In this document: positions 24,526 through 32,092 of the stretch, piece by piece
Numbering within the stretch: position 1 is the first letter of the stretch
How the letters are laid out: every line of letters starts with the position of its first letter
Assembly: GCF_000381885.1 (NCBI RefSeq)
Contig: NZ_KB907210.1
Coordinates: forward strand, 568,104-632,103
Origin: Actinomadura atramentaria DSM 43919
Lineage (GTDB): Bacteria; Actinomycetota; Actinomycetes; Streptosporangiales; Streptosporangiaceae
Direction of reading: 5' to 3'
Length of the DNA stretch: 64,000 nucleotides
Translations under genes and position numbers: made by a program
Notes under the pieces: model-generated
What the model was told of the DNA's origin: nothing
Databases searched by the model: none
What the model saw: only the letters and a program-made list of their open reading frames with translations

Positions 24526-25869
24526 TCATACGAGGCAGGCGAGGAGCTGGTCTGCCTGCTGGACCTTGTCGTCCGTGCGGGCGACCTGCCATCCCGCGCG
24601 GAGCTTTCGCAAGGTGTTGATCACACGTTGGGAGGAGACGTCAAAGGCACCGCGACTGTCCAGCACAGTACGAGCGGCGTCCACGGGTCTGCCTTGGCGA
24701 AGCTGCACTTCGGCCAACCGCGCAGCGACAAGCGCGAGAGTCCGGCGTTCGGTCGGGCGCCGCGAGGCGATGGATGCCGCGAACGCCTGCTCAGCGCCGG
24801 GCAGGTCACCGAGCTGGGTGAGGGTGAGTCCAACCTGATGCTGGTACGCCTCCTGTCGGTAGGTTCCGGTCAGTTCGGCTTCGGGCAGGGAGTCGGCGCG
24901 GTCGAGGAGGATTTCGGTCGAGCGCAGGAGGGCGACGGAACGGTGGCCGTCCCGATCGCGAGCAGCGAGTGCTTCGGCACGCATTCCAGTGACCCATGCG
25001 CGGGTACGCGTTGGCGCACCGGCGCGAAGGCCGGATGCAGCGGCGTCGGCGAGATCCAGCGCCGTTTCGGCGTGCCCGAGTTCGACGGCTTGGACAGCAA
25101 GACTACGGAGCGCGGTGGACCGCAGAACGGGATTGCCCGCCTCGTCGGCGAGGCGTACGGCCTGGACGTAATACCGCTGGGCGAGTCCGGTTTTCAGGTC
25201 GTCAGCGGCCATCCATGCCAGGAGGTAGACCAACTCGGCGGCTGCACTGAACAGCGAAGGGCGGGCTCGGCCACTGGTGCCGCGCAAAAGCGGAGCGACG
25301 TCATGGACGAGGTACGCGGCAACGGCTGTACGGGCGTGCCCGCCACCATAGAGGTCGTCCATCACCCCGAACTGATGGGTGGCCGTGCGGATGCGTTCGA
25401 CGTCGGATCGCCCGGCCGACCGCGCCGGGCCGGTTCTCTCGAAGATCGCCGCGTGGGCTGGAGGCGTCGCGGCCGTGAGGGAGTAGAGGGCGGCAGAGGC
25501 CATCAGTGTGCGCCGGTTGAGCATGTCGTCCCGTCCCAGTCGCAGGAGCCAGGTCACGGGGTCTCCGGACCAGGGGTCCGACGAGGCGTCGCGGCCACCC
25601 GGCAGCTCCCATCCGAGGCCGGTGGAAGACAGTTCGGGCTCGTCCAGTAGCCGCGCGAACGCCTCGACGGCCACCGCCATCATCGCTGGCGAGGGGGTTG
25701 CCCCGTTGAGCCATTTACCCAACGTTGCAGCGGTGGCACGGACTAGGTGATCGTTCTCGGCGGCGACCTGGTTGAGCATGTCGGCGATGGCCGAGTATGT
25801 CGCACCCGTCCGCTCGATGGCGTCAGCGAGCGCGGAGTTGCTGATCGGTTGTGTACGTGGTCGCGGCAC
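24526..25869 (-). CDS. HTH-TPR transcriptional regulator
   Basis: 447 aa with GTG 25869 behind GAGGAGAGG. The N-terminus (SNSALADAIERTGATYSAIADMLNQ ... ATLGKWLNGATPSPAM, residues ~10-65) is an HTH-like domain. From about residue 150 onward, helical TPR-type repeats are visible (ALDLADAAASGLR, LGDLPGAEQAFAASI). This architecture is common for actinobacterial regulators of secondary metabolism and peptide loci. It is divergent from the candidate RiPP operon at 26055, separated by 185 bp of relatively A-rich DNA, and likely controls it. Confidence 0.85.
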   Translation of the reverse strand: MPRPRTQPISNSALADAIERTGATYSAIADMLNQVAAENDHLVRATAATLGKWLNGATPSPAMMAVAVEAFARLLDEPELSSTGLGWELPGGRDASSDPWSGDPVTWLLRLGRDDMLNRRTLMASAALYSLTAATPPAHAAIFERTGPARSAGRSDVERIRTATHQFGVMDDLYGGGHARTAVAAYLVHDVAPLLRGTSGRARPSLFSAAAELVYLLAWMAADDLKTGLAQRYYVQAVRLADEAGNPVLRSTALRSLAVQAVELGHAETALDLADAAASGLRAGAPTRTRAWVTGMRAEALAARDRDGHRSVALLRSTEILLDRADSLPEAELTGTYRQEAYQHQVGLTLTQLGDLPGAEQAFAASIASRRPTERRTLALVAARLAEVQLRQGRPVDAARTVLDSRGAFDVSSQRVINTLRKLRAGWQVARTDDKVQQADQLLACLV

Positions 25870-26054
25870 GGCCTCTCCTCAACTGCTGCGCCTCGGCGCT
25901 ACCGCGGAGGCGTCGCCCCCCAGTCACAAGGATCACGAACGCGCGCGGGAGAACAAGGGAAAACGAAGCAAAACGCATCCCCCTTCCAGCCCGGCGGCAC
26001 GTGGAGTTCTATTTCTACATCAGCCAATCCGCTCAACTGGACGGAGACGAGCAC

Positions 26055-26201
26055 GTGAGCGCGCCCCCCAGTCATGTCGAGGACACGATCTTCGCCGGCG
26101 ACACCATCGAACGCGTTCCGACACTGACCGACCGCTACGACTACAAGAAGGAGCCGGGCCACGCTGACACGGCCCACACCTCCGACGAAATCAAGACCTG
26201 A
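26055..26201 (+). CDS. Candidate ribosomal peptide precursor, 48 aa
   Basis: GTG 26055 lies 7 nt after GGAGACGA. The peptide is hydrophilic, with a possible leader (SAPPSHVEDTIFAGDTIERV) and a tail TLTDRYDYKKEPGHADTAHT that ends SDEIKT. The AGDTIERV segment loosely resembles the GDxxExT end of lasso-peptide leaders, though the usual YxxPxL motif is absent. Its place directly before an Asn-synthetase-like gene and a GNAT suggests a RiPP precursor; the Lys pair would be a natural acetylation target. No homologue is recognised and no B1/B2 leader-processing proteins are present. Confidence 0.45.
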   Translation: MSAPPSHVEDTIFAGDTIERVPTLTDRYDYKKEPGHADTAHTSDEIKT

Positions 26202-26291
26202 TCGGCCACCAGTCCCGGTGTCGCGTTTCATTCGAACGTCGACACCGGGGCCATCGCCTATATGGCCAGCCGAGTAGAACGGCAATCAACC

Positions 26292-27833
26292 ATGCTGGAC
26301 CTGCACATAAATCACATCGACCTCTCCGGAAACTGGACATGGTCGGGAAAAAGATGGACGTGCCGCGAATCATTCATCGAGCCGTTCGACCACCCCGCTC
26401 TTACCGCATCCTGTGAGCCGCTTCCCGAAGCGGACGGCGGCGGCTGGACTTTTACAGTCCGGGAACGCCGCGACACGGTGAACGCGATCAGCGGCGAGTT
26501 CTGCCGCGTCGCCGCCACCGCTCAATATGTCACCATCACCGCTGGCTCATGGGGAACTGCACCCCTGTTCATCCTGGAGCGCGACCAGTGCTTGTTCGGG
26601 TCGTGGGATCTGACTCGTCTCCCTCTACGCGGTTCACCGCTCAACGAACGCGAGGCGGCACGGCTGTTAACGATGCGGTTCCGCTACACCGCCGAAACGT
26701 TGTTCACCGGGCTCCTACGACTCACCGAACGGGCCACGATCCGCAGCGACTTCACGGGCACGCCGCTGGTGGTCTATCCCGAGCCCGCGCAGCACTGGGC
26801 ACCGCGCGAGTTGGCTCCGGAAGCCGATGTCGTCGCCGGTTACGAGACCGTCCTCGACCAGGTCCTCGCCGAGTACTCCTTCATCCCAGACATGACCGCC
26901 GCGCAGGTTTCCGGAGGGCTGGATTCGGCGAACATCGCACTCAGCCTCGGCAGTCGGCCAGGCGGTCGGACGATTGTTCCCGGGGCGGTCGTCGTTGGGG
27001 GAAGACGGGGCGAGTTGCAGGCCGAGCGAAGGCGGCTGCTCATCGACCGGGCCGGTTTCGCAGTTCCGGACGAGCAGGTCACCGCGTCGGCGCACCTTCC
27101 TTTCTGTCCGGAGGGTGCGCGGGCGGGCGGCGAACGGTTGAGCCCGTACGATGAGCAATACGAGGAAGCGCTGACCACGTTGCACCGCCGCTTCGCCGAC
27201 CGCGGCGCCAGATACGTGTTCACCGGGGTGGGCGGCGACGAGATGGTCGCGTTGAACCGTACAGAAATAACGGCTCAGCCGGTCGGCAGTGACCGCGTTT
27301 TCATGCCGTGGCTGACTGCGAAAACTTGCCAGGCCGCCCAGCATTCGGACGAAGGCCTTGCACCGACATCAGCCATAAACGAGATGTCGCTCATCGCAAT
27401 GGGGTACAGCGCTCCTTCCCTACTCAAGGCCGGACTATGGCCCTACCACCCGTTCACCCACCCCCGCTTGATCCGGTTCGGAGAGTGGCTCCCTGAAGAG
27501 TGGCGCCGCAACAAGCGGCTCCCTCGCGAACGCCTCACCCGACGGGGCCTTCCTGACCGAGTCACCCACCCGAAGGTCACTGAAAGTTTCGCCGAGACGA
27601 TGGACCTCGCGCTCGTCCGGTATGGCGTCCCACTCTTGCGCCGATTGTTGAGCGATGGGTTCCGATTGGTCGACGAGGGCCTCATCGACCCGGACCGGCT
27701 CACCGATGCGTGCGATCGGATCGAGGCGGGCACACCGTGGCCGCGCAACCGGCAACGGGAGGTGTTCGACGCTCTCGCCGTCGAACACGCCATCCGAACA
27801 CTGACCGACGATCCTGCCCTGACGCTACGGTGA
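26292..27833 (+). CDS. Asparagine-synthetase-like enzyme (macrolactam-cyclase type)
   Basis: 513 aa from ATG 26292 (ATG 26262 is possible). The N-terminal ~190 residues resemble the glutaminase-fold half, but the catalytic Cys2 is missing and only structural blocks such as WGTAPLFIL remain. The C-terminal half holds the AMP-forming PP-loop VSGGLDSAN (about residue 211) and the FTGVGGDEM loop. Enzymes lacking glutaminase chemistry typically activate a carboxylate for attack by a peptide amine, as in lasso cyclases. Its stop overlaps the GNAT start. The substrate would be the peptide at 26055. Confidence 0.8.
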   Translation: MLDLHINHIDLSGNWTWSGKRWTCRESFIEPFDHPALTASCEPLPEADGGGWTFTVRERRDTVNAISGEFCRVAATAQYVTITAGSWGTAPLFILERDQCLFGSWDLTRLPLRGSPLNEREAARLLTMRFRYTAETLFTGLLRLTERATIRSDFTGTPLVVYPEPAQHWAPRELAPEADVVAGYETVLDQVLAEYSFIPDMTAAQVSGGLDSANIALSLGSRPGGRTIVPGAVVVGGRRGELQAERRRLLIDRAGFAVPDEQVTASAHLPFCPEGARAGGERLSPYDEQYEEALTTLHRRFADRGARYVFTGVGGDEMVALNRTEITAQPVGSDRVFMPWLTAKTCQAAQHSDEGLAPTSAINEMSLIAMGYSAPSLLKAGLWPYHPFTHPRLIRFGEWLPEEWRRNKRLPRERLTRRGLPDRVTHPKVTESFAETMDLALVRYGVPLLRRLLSDGFRLVDEGLIDPDRLTDACDRIEAGTPWPRNRQREVFDALAVEHAIRTLTDDPALTLR

Positions 27834-28372
27834 CGGTCGTGAGCGAGTACGCGATGCGTCCGGCGCGGTCCGATGACGTCGATGCGGTTGGGGCGCTGAT
27901 CCTTGCTCGCGCGCGGTGGATGGCCGAACGTGATCTGGATGGGGCGCAGGGTTGGGCCGATGGCGCGGTGCGGCTCGCGGCGCAGATCACCGATCCTCGG
28001 TTTCCCGTGTGGGCGCTGACGCGTGTCGCCGATGGGCGGGTGGCGGGGGTCACGAGCGTTTTCACCCAGACGCCGCCTTGGGGGTGGACTGAGGATGAGC
28101 GCGCTGAAAGCGCGCTTTTTCTCGCGTCCACGGTCACCGACCCGGAACTTCGCGCGGATCGCCCTGGTTGCGTCATCGCCTGGTGGGCGCTCGGCCATGC
28201 CGCCCGAAACGGCTACCGGTGGGTGCGGCGAGGATGCGGCTCCCTTGGCTTGGTGCGTTATTACCGCGACGTTCAGGGCTGGACGCTTTCCCACACCGTT
28301 GAACGGCACGGCGAAACCGCTTATCTCCTAGCCCGCAGGGCCACTGTTCAACGAGAACTGTCTGCGGAGTAG
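27830..28372 (+). CDS. GNAT-family N-acetyltransferase
   Basis: 180 aa with GTG 27830 overlapping the upstream TGA. N-terminal MRPARSDDVDAVGALIL and the RRGCGSLGLVRYYRDVQGW segment fit the GNAT fold. The classical Q/RxxGxG/A acetyl-CoA loop is degenerate. Strict coupling to the Asn-synthetase-like gene suggests a role in tailoring the same product, or in self-protection. Known acetylated lasso peptides (albusnodin type) also carry a GNAT, which makes this comparison useful but not proof. Confidence 0.78.
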   Translation: MTVVSEYAMRPARSDDVDAVGALILARARWMAERDLDGAQGWADGAVRLAAQITDPRFPVWALTRVADGRVAGVTSVFTQTPPWGWTEDERAESALFLASTVTDPELRADRPGCVIAWWALGHAARNGYRWVRRGCGSLGLVRYYRDVQGWTLSHTVERHGETAYLLARRATVQRELSAE

Positions 28373-28555
28373 TCGGCTGATCAAAGCCGCCGCCCGCAGG
28401 CAGGAGCGCGCGGCCTGATTGGCAGCGGCGAGTACGCCGGGCCGGGACCATCCCAGCGCGGGCAGAGCTTGCCGACCCGGCGTGTCACCAGTGCGGAGAC
28501 CCGATTTCGTTTGGATGGGCGCGCGGGCGATGACGGTCTCTTGAGCGTTGGGTGG

Positions 28556-28933
28556 CTAGGGGAGGTCGTGGGTGCCGGATTTTGTTTGGGTGGTGAAGGT
28601 GTGCCAGGCGTTGGCGGTGAGGAACAGCGCTGGGCCGTCGGGGTCCTTGGAGTCTCGGATGCCGGTGGCGGGGGTGAAGCCTGCGACCTCTACGCAGGCA
28701 CCGCCGTTGCCGCCGCTGTGGGTGCTTTTGCGCCAGGCGGGGGCGATTTCTACGCAGGCACCGCCGTTGCCGTGACTGTGAGTGCTTTTGCGCCAGGCGG
28801 CGGCTACCTCTACGCAGTCGCCGCCGTTGCCGCCGCTGTGAGTGCTCTTGCGCCAGGCGGCCACCTCTACGCAGTTGCCGCCGTTGCCGTGGCTGTACGT
28901 GCTCTTGCGCCAGTGGAGATCGTTCGCGGGCAT
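28556..28933 (-). CDS. DUF397-type protein with four tandem N-terminal motifs
   Basis: 125 aa from ATG 28933 (CGGAG upstream). Instead of one WRKSxxS-GNGG-CVEVA motif, four copies follow each other at about 19-20-residue steps: WRKSTYSHGNGGNCVEVA, WRKSTHSGGNGGDCVEVA, WRKSTHSHGNGGACVEIA and WRKSTHSGGNGGACVEVA. One ordinary DUF397 C-terminal half (GIRDSKDPDGP to THDLP) comes after. Each repeat is encoded by about 60 nearly identical bases, indicating recent tandem duplication inside the gene. No XRE gene is immediately adjacent; the nearest is at 29586. Confidence 0.85.
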   Translation of the reverse strand: MPANDLHWRKSTYSHGNGGNCVEVAAWRKSTHSGGNGGDCVEVAAAWRKSTHSHGNGGACVEIAPAWRKSTHSGGNGGACVEVAGFTPATGIRDSKDPDGPALFLTANAWHTFTTQTKSGTHDLP

Positions 28934-29106
28934 GGGGGCTCCGGATGGGCTCGGGGTAAGCCGGTCGGGGAGGGCATACCCCGTTCGCCGGGCCCGGTGT
29001 CGTTCTGGAGTTTGGGTCGGTGACCGATTCTGGGGTTCACGACAGGACCGCTCGCGGGGCGTGGTCGAGACTCCTGATGTCGTCGTCCACGTCAATGTCT
29101 CCAGGC

Positions 29107-29196
29107 CGTCCCCGCATGCGCGGGGCAGAGCTCTTGCGCCAAAGCGCGGCCCGTTGAGCGGAAGGGGCATCCCCGCGCGTGCGGGGCGGAGGCTTG
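29107..29196. repeat. Second degenerate type I-E-like CRISPR repeat pair
   Basis: TCCCCGC-hairpin-GCGGGG elements start at 29109 and 29170, again exactly 61 bp apart. The repeats read GTCCCCGCATGCGCGGGGC and CATCCCCGCGCGTGCGGGGC. Spacing and stem match the pair at 24404-24492, but no cas genes are present. The remaining DNA between 28934 and 29379 holds only this pair and the hairpin at 29345-29372. Confidence 0.45.
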
Positions 29197-29344
29197 TTGA
29201 CCTGGTGTTTTAGTAGCGCGACGGGCCGGTTTTATTTAGTTGGGTTTCACTACTCACGTGGGGACGTCCGCGCGGTATTGGCGGTCGATACGAACCACGT
29301 GTCCCTTGACTCTTTGGGTCTGCGACTCGGGTGGGGATGTGGGG

Positions 29345-29372
29345 GGACCCCCAGGCGCGGGCCTGGGGGTCC
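29345..29372. terminator. Terminator hairpin of the second DUF397 locus
   Basis: A perfect 12-bp stem GGACCCCCAGGC/GCCTGGGGGTCC with a 4-nt loop lies 8 bp downstream of the leftward DUF397 gene's stop at 29380. Confidence 0.8.
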
Positions 29373-29379
29373 GGGGTGG

Positions 29380-29589
29380 TCAGGGGAGGTCGTGGGTGCC
29401 GGACTTCACCTGGGCGGTGAAGGCGCGCCAAGTGGCGGCCGTGATCAGCAGTTTCGGGCCGTCCGGGTTCTTGGAGTCACGGACGCCGGTGACGGGAGCG
29501 AAGCTCGCGACCTCGACGCAGTTACCGGCATTGCCTCCGCTGTAGCTGCTCTTGCGCCACTGGGCGGCCGACGGAACGTGAATGTTCAC
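29380..29589 (-). CDS. DUF397 protein (second locus)
   Basis: 69 aa with WRKSSYS, GNCVEVASFAP, GVRDSKNPDGP, ending THDLP. It is most like array copies 1 and 2 of the first locus. GTG 29589 overlaps the XRE regulator's TGA (GTGA). Here the gene is single, with no array, and is followed by a strong terminator. Confidence 0.94.
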   Translation of the reverse strand: MNIHVPSAAQWRKSSYSGGNAGNCVEVASFAPVTGVRDSKNPDGPKLLITAATWRAFTAQVKSGTHDLP

Positions 29590-30419
29590 ATGCTCTCCAG
29601 GATCTCGTGAAGGAGCTTCAGGGTCTCGTCGGCGGGCAGCGCCAAAGCCCTGATCCGGTCGTACCGAAGGCTATAGCCCCGCACGTGGTCGGCGCGCTGG
29701 ACGAGCTGGCCGTCGAGATGCCCCTCGGCGTACACGACGTCGGGCTCGCCCTCGAACCCGAGGATCTCGAACGACCCCATCGTGCCAGGGTACGAGCCAC
29801 GCGAGAACGGGACGATCTGGATCGTGATGTTGTGGCGCTCGGCCGCGTTGATCAGGTACTCGATCTGCCCGCGCATGACCTCCGGTCCGCCAACCTGGCG
29901 GCGCAGGACCGTCTCATCGAAGACCGCGACGAGATGGCACGGGTCCTCCCCGGTGAGGATCTCCTTGCGCGCCATCCGGGACTCGACCACCTCGTTGACC
30001 TTCTCCGGGAGCACCGACCCGTCCTTCTCGATCTGCTCGCGGGCGTACTCGGGCGTCTGGAGGATGCCCGAGACGGCGGACAGCTCGAAGGCGTGGATGA
30101 CGACCGCCTCCTTCTCGCGCTCCAAGCATTCCGCGAAGCCGGGGAGGTAGATCTGGAGGCGCTCGACCTTCTTGATCCATTCCCATTTGCGGTGGAATGA
30201 CCCGTTCGTCTCGAAGAACGTGTCGCAGTCGTTCGCGAAGTCCTCGGACGGCGGGTACTTGCCGGATTCGATCTGGCCGATCCACTGCTCGGTGTATCCG
30301 AGCAGCTCACCGAGCGCGACGCGGCCGAGGCCGGCGAGCTTGCGGTAATTGAACAACTCGACCCCGAAGAACTCGTTCGGCGTCTTCGGGGGGTCCGGTA
30401 TGGACGGACGTCGGGGCAT
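29586..30419 (-). CDS. Scr1-type XRE-family regulator (second locus)
   Basis: 277 aa, ATG 30419 behind GCGGAGGTGC. It is a close paralogue of the 5751-6584 protein over the whole length: same MPRRPSIPDPP start, HTH FFGVELFNYRKLAGLGRVALGELLGYTEQWIGQIESGKYPPS, DUF5753 with ILQTPEYAREQIEKDG, and the same LHEILESM end. The divergent residues cluster in the ligand-like C-terminal half. It probably regulates its own operon through the conserved upstream DNA 30420-30550. Confidence 0.93.
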   Translation of the reverse strand: MPRRPSIPDPPKTPNEFFGVELFNYRKLAGLGRVALGELLGYTEQWIGQIESGKYPPSEDFANDCDTFFETNGSFHRKWEWIKKVERLQIYLPGFAECLEREKEAVVIHAFELSAVSGILQTPEYAREQIEKDGSVLPEKVNEVVESRMARKEILTGEDPCHLVAVFDETVLRRQVGGPEVMRGQIEYLINAAERHNITIQIVPFSRGSYPGTMGSFEILGFEGEPDVVYAEGHLDGQLVQRADHVRGYSLRYDRIRALALPADETLKLLHEILESM

Positions 30420-30555
30420 ATGCACCTCCGCGCTGAGGGTTCCAAACCAACGGCGATGGGGAGTGTGCCGCGGGTTGTTCGTCATCCGGGGCTCTCGGGC
30501 TTCCGACGATAGCGCCGTCACGGCAGGCTTGTGGCCCGTCACCGAAAGAAATCAG
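30420..30555. promoter_or_regulatory. Conserved upstream region shared by both XRE/DUF397 loci
   Basis: Comparison with 6585-6720 shows long identical blocks: GGTTCCAAACC, TTCGTCATCCGGGG, TCCGACGATAG and GAAAGAAA in the same order and spacing. Such retention in non-coding DNA suggests promoter plus operator for self-regulation. GGTTCCAAACC is a near-palindrome and a possible binding core. Confidence 0.65.
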
Positions 30556-30565
30556 CGGAATCGGG

Positions 30566-30814
30566 GTGCGTCTCGTGATCAAAGCGGAAGCGGCGGAGGC
30601 CGAGGCTCTGGCCCGCCTTCAGGAAGAATTCCCAGGTCACCGCATTTGGCGAAGTGTGCGCTCGGATGATCGTCTCGGCGACTGGGTCGCGACGCTCCGC
30701 GACCCGGACGAGGGCGTGGACGCGACCGTCATGGCCGGTAGCGCCGCCAAGCTCCGCGACGCCCTGGTGAACGAGAAGGCGAGGGTCGGGCTGCCCAACC
30801 CGCTGCGCCTCTAG
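30566..30814 (+). CDS. Small conserved-type protein (FPGHRIWRS motif)
   Basis: 82 aa; GTG 30566 or GTG 30578 could be the start. The motif EEFPGHRIWRSVRSDDRLGDWVATL is typical of small proteins frequently seen near XRE regulators in Thermomonosporaceae-like genomes. No function is known to me. It is divergent from the second XRE locus and followed by the hairpin at 30865-30898. Confidence 0.6.
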   Translation: MRLVIKAEAAEAEALARLQEEFPGHRIWRSVRSDDRLGDWVATLRDPDEGVDATVMAGSAAKLRDALVNEKARVGLPNPLRL

Positions 30815-30864
30815 AGAACCCCACGACCCGCGGGCGGCTGGGGAGTCCGCCGCGGGCCGTGGCC

Positions 30865-30898
30865 GGGGGCCGCGCCCATTCGGGGCGGCGCGGCCCCC
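30865..30898. terminator. Terminator hairpin
   Basis: GGGGGCCGCGCC (30865-30876) pairs perfectly with GGCGCGGCCCCC (30887-30898) across a 10-nt loop, 50 bp after the rightward gene at 30566-30814. Confidence 0.65.
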
Positions 30899-31027
30899 AC
30901 CTCCGGGAGGGGGCCGCACGGACGGTGGGCGTCCCCCCGGGCGCACCGCCCGCGCGGCCCCGCCCGGCGCCACCACCGGCTCCCCGCCCGCGACGCCGCC
31001 GCCAACGCGCGGGCCGCGACGCCCATG

Positions 31028-31140
31028 TCCGGCCGACGCACATCCGGCCGACGCACGTCCGGCCGACGCACGTCCGGCCGACGCACGTCCGGCCGACGCA
31101 CGTCCGGCCGACCCACGTCCGGCCGACGCACGTCCGGCCG
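31028..31140. repeat. 15-bp tandem repeat, about 7.5 units
   Basis: Units of TCCGGCCGACGCACG begin at 31028 and recur every 15 bp to 31140, with single-base variants in the first and sixth units. As 15 is a multiple of three it reads as a pentapeptide in any frame (SGRRT forward, RRPDV reverse), but no frame continues into a recognisable protein. It sits just upstream of the 55-aa gene at 31167. Confidence 0.9.
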
Positions 31141-31166
31141 TCACCGCACACCGATCGAGACCCGCC

Positions 31167-31334
31167 ATGACGATCACCGAGTTCCGCCGCAGCTTCCCCG
31201 GCGTGCCCTGCTGGTGGGGGACGTTCACCCGCGAGTGGTGGGCGCTCGTCCGGACGCCCCGGCGCGACCGCCTCGTCCACGCCTCGTCGGTGGACGGGCT
31301 CGCGCGCGCGGTCGTCCGCGAACTCCGCCGCTGA
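31167..31334 (+). CDS. 55-aa protein with WWG/EWW motif
   Basis: ATG 31167 to TGA 31334. The peptide has FRRSFPGVPCWWGTFTREWWALV followed by RLVHASSVDGLARAVVREL, a tryptophan-rich head and helical tail. I recognise this pattern as a small conserved protein type of actinomycetes, often beside XRE/DUF397 genes; its function is unknown. There is no clear ribosome site, and the tandem repeat ends 26 bp upstream. Confidence 0.6.
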   Translation: MTITEFRRSFPGVPCWWGTFTREWWALVRTPRRDRLVHASSVDGLARAVVRELRR

Positions 31335-31410
31335 CCCCGTGAACCCCGCGCGGCCGGGAGACCGTCCGGCCCTCCCGTCCGGCCCGGCCGCGCGGTCGGA
31401 AAACAGCGAC

Positions 31411-31437
31411 GGGGCGGGCCGGAGACCGGCCCGCCCC
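31411..31437. terminator. Terminator hairpin
   Basis: GGGGCGGGCCGG and CCGGCCCGCCCC form a perfect 12-bp stem with a 3-nt loop, 14 bp beyond the stop of the leftward gene 31452-31889. Confidence 0.8.
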
Positions 31438-31451
31438 GCGCACGAGCAGGA

Positions 31452-31889
31452 TCAGACGTCGGCGGCGCAGTAGACCTTCACCGAGCTGGTCCGGTTGTCG
31501 CCGACCTTGTTGTTGGACAGCGTCGTGTCCTTGCGGACCGCGCCCGGCAGGTGCGCCGTGCGCTTCCACGTGCTCACCGCGCCCGTGTAGTTCTTGTACT
31601 GGAAGAGCTGCACCTGGCACGCCTTGTCGACGGTCAGCGAGCTGAAGCTGTTGTCGGCGCTCGCGCCGTTCGGCCACGTGTAACCGGCGAGGTTCTTGAT
31701 GTTGCCGGTGAGGCAGGCGCGCTGGCCGCCGAAGTTCTTGAGCTGGTACGCCCAGACGTAGCACGTCGCGGCCTTCGCCTGGAGCTTCGGGCCGGTGGCG
31801 GGCTCGGCGGCCCGCGCGGTCCCGGCGGCGCCGAGGGCGAGCGCGGCGCCGACTCCGGCGACGGCGGCCGTTCGCAGCATTCGGGACAT
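31452..31889 (-). CDS. Secreted beta/gamma-crystallin-like (inhibitor I36-like) protein
   Basis: 145 aa, ATG 31889 behind AAGGAG. A Sec signal peptide (AAVAGVGAALALGAAGTARAA) is followed by a ~110-residue mature domain. This has two crystallin-like strands (YQLKNFGGQRACLTGNIKNL and LFQYKNYTGAVSTWKR) and four Cys. The family includes actinomycete protease inhibitors and small secreted binding proteins. It is monocistronic, with its own terminator. Confidence 0.75.
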   Translation of the reverse strand: MSRMLRTAAVAGVGAALALGAAGTARAAEPATGPKLQAKAATCYVWAYQLKNFGGQRACLTGNIKNLAGYTWPNGASADNSFSSLTVDKACQVQLFQYKNYTGAVSTWKRTAHLPGAVRKDTTLSNNKVGDNRTSSVKVYCAADV

Positions 31890-32092
31890 CCTGTGCTCCT
31901 TACCGTTGGGGGGCGGCGGGGGCGCGCTCAGGCCGATCGCGCCCCCGCGCGGTCTCGGCCCATGATCACAAAGCGGGGGGCGCGGTCGTCTCCCCCGCGC
32001 GGACGATCTCCGGCACGGCAAGACCCTTCCCACGAAGGAGCGTTCCAGGGGCACCCGCGTGCGCGCGCCCGCGCGGCGCACGACGGGAGGCG

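Noticed and set aside
28373-28555. Possible lasso-type B1/B2 leader-binding or protease genes missing from the RiPP locus.
   Set aside because: All frames from 25.9 to 29.4 kb were read; no such protein or Cys-His-Asp protease pattern is present.
31025-31342. 105-codon plus-strand ORF through the 15-bp repeat (SGRRT repeats).
   Set aside because: It has no recognisable domain after the repeat and overlaps the better-supported 55-aa gene in another frame.
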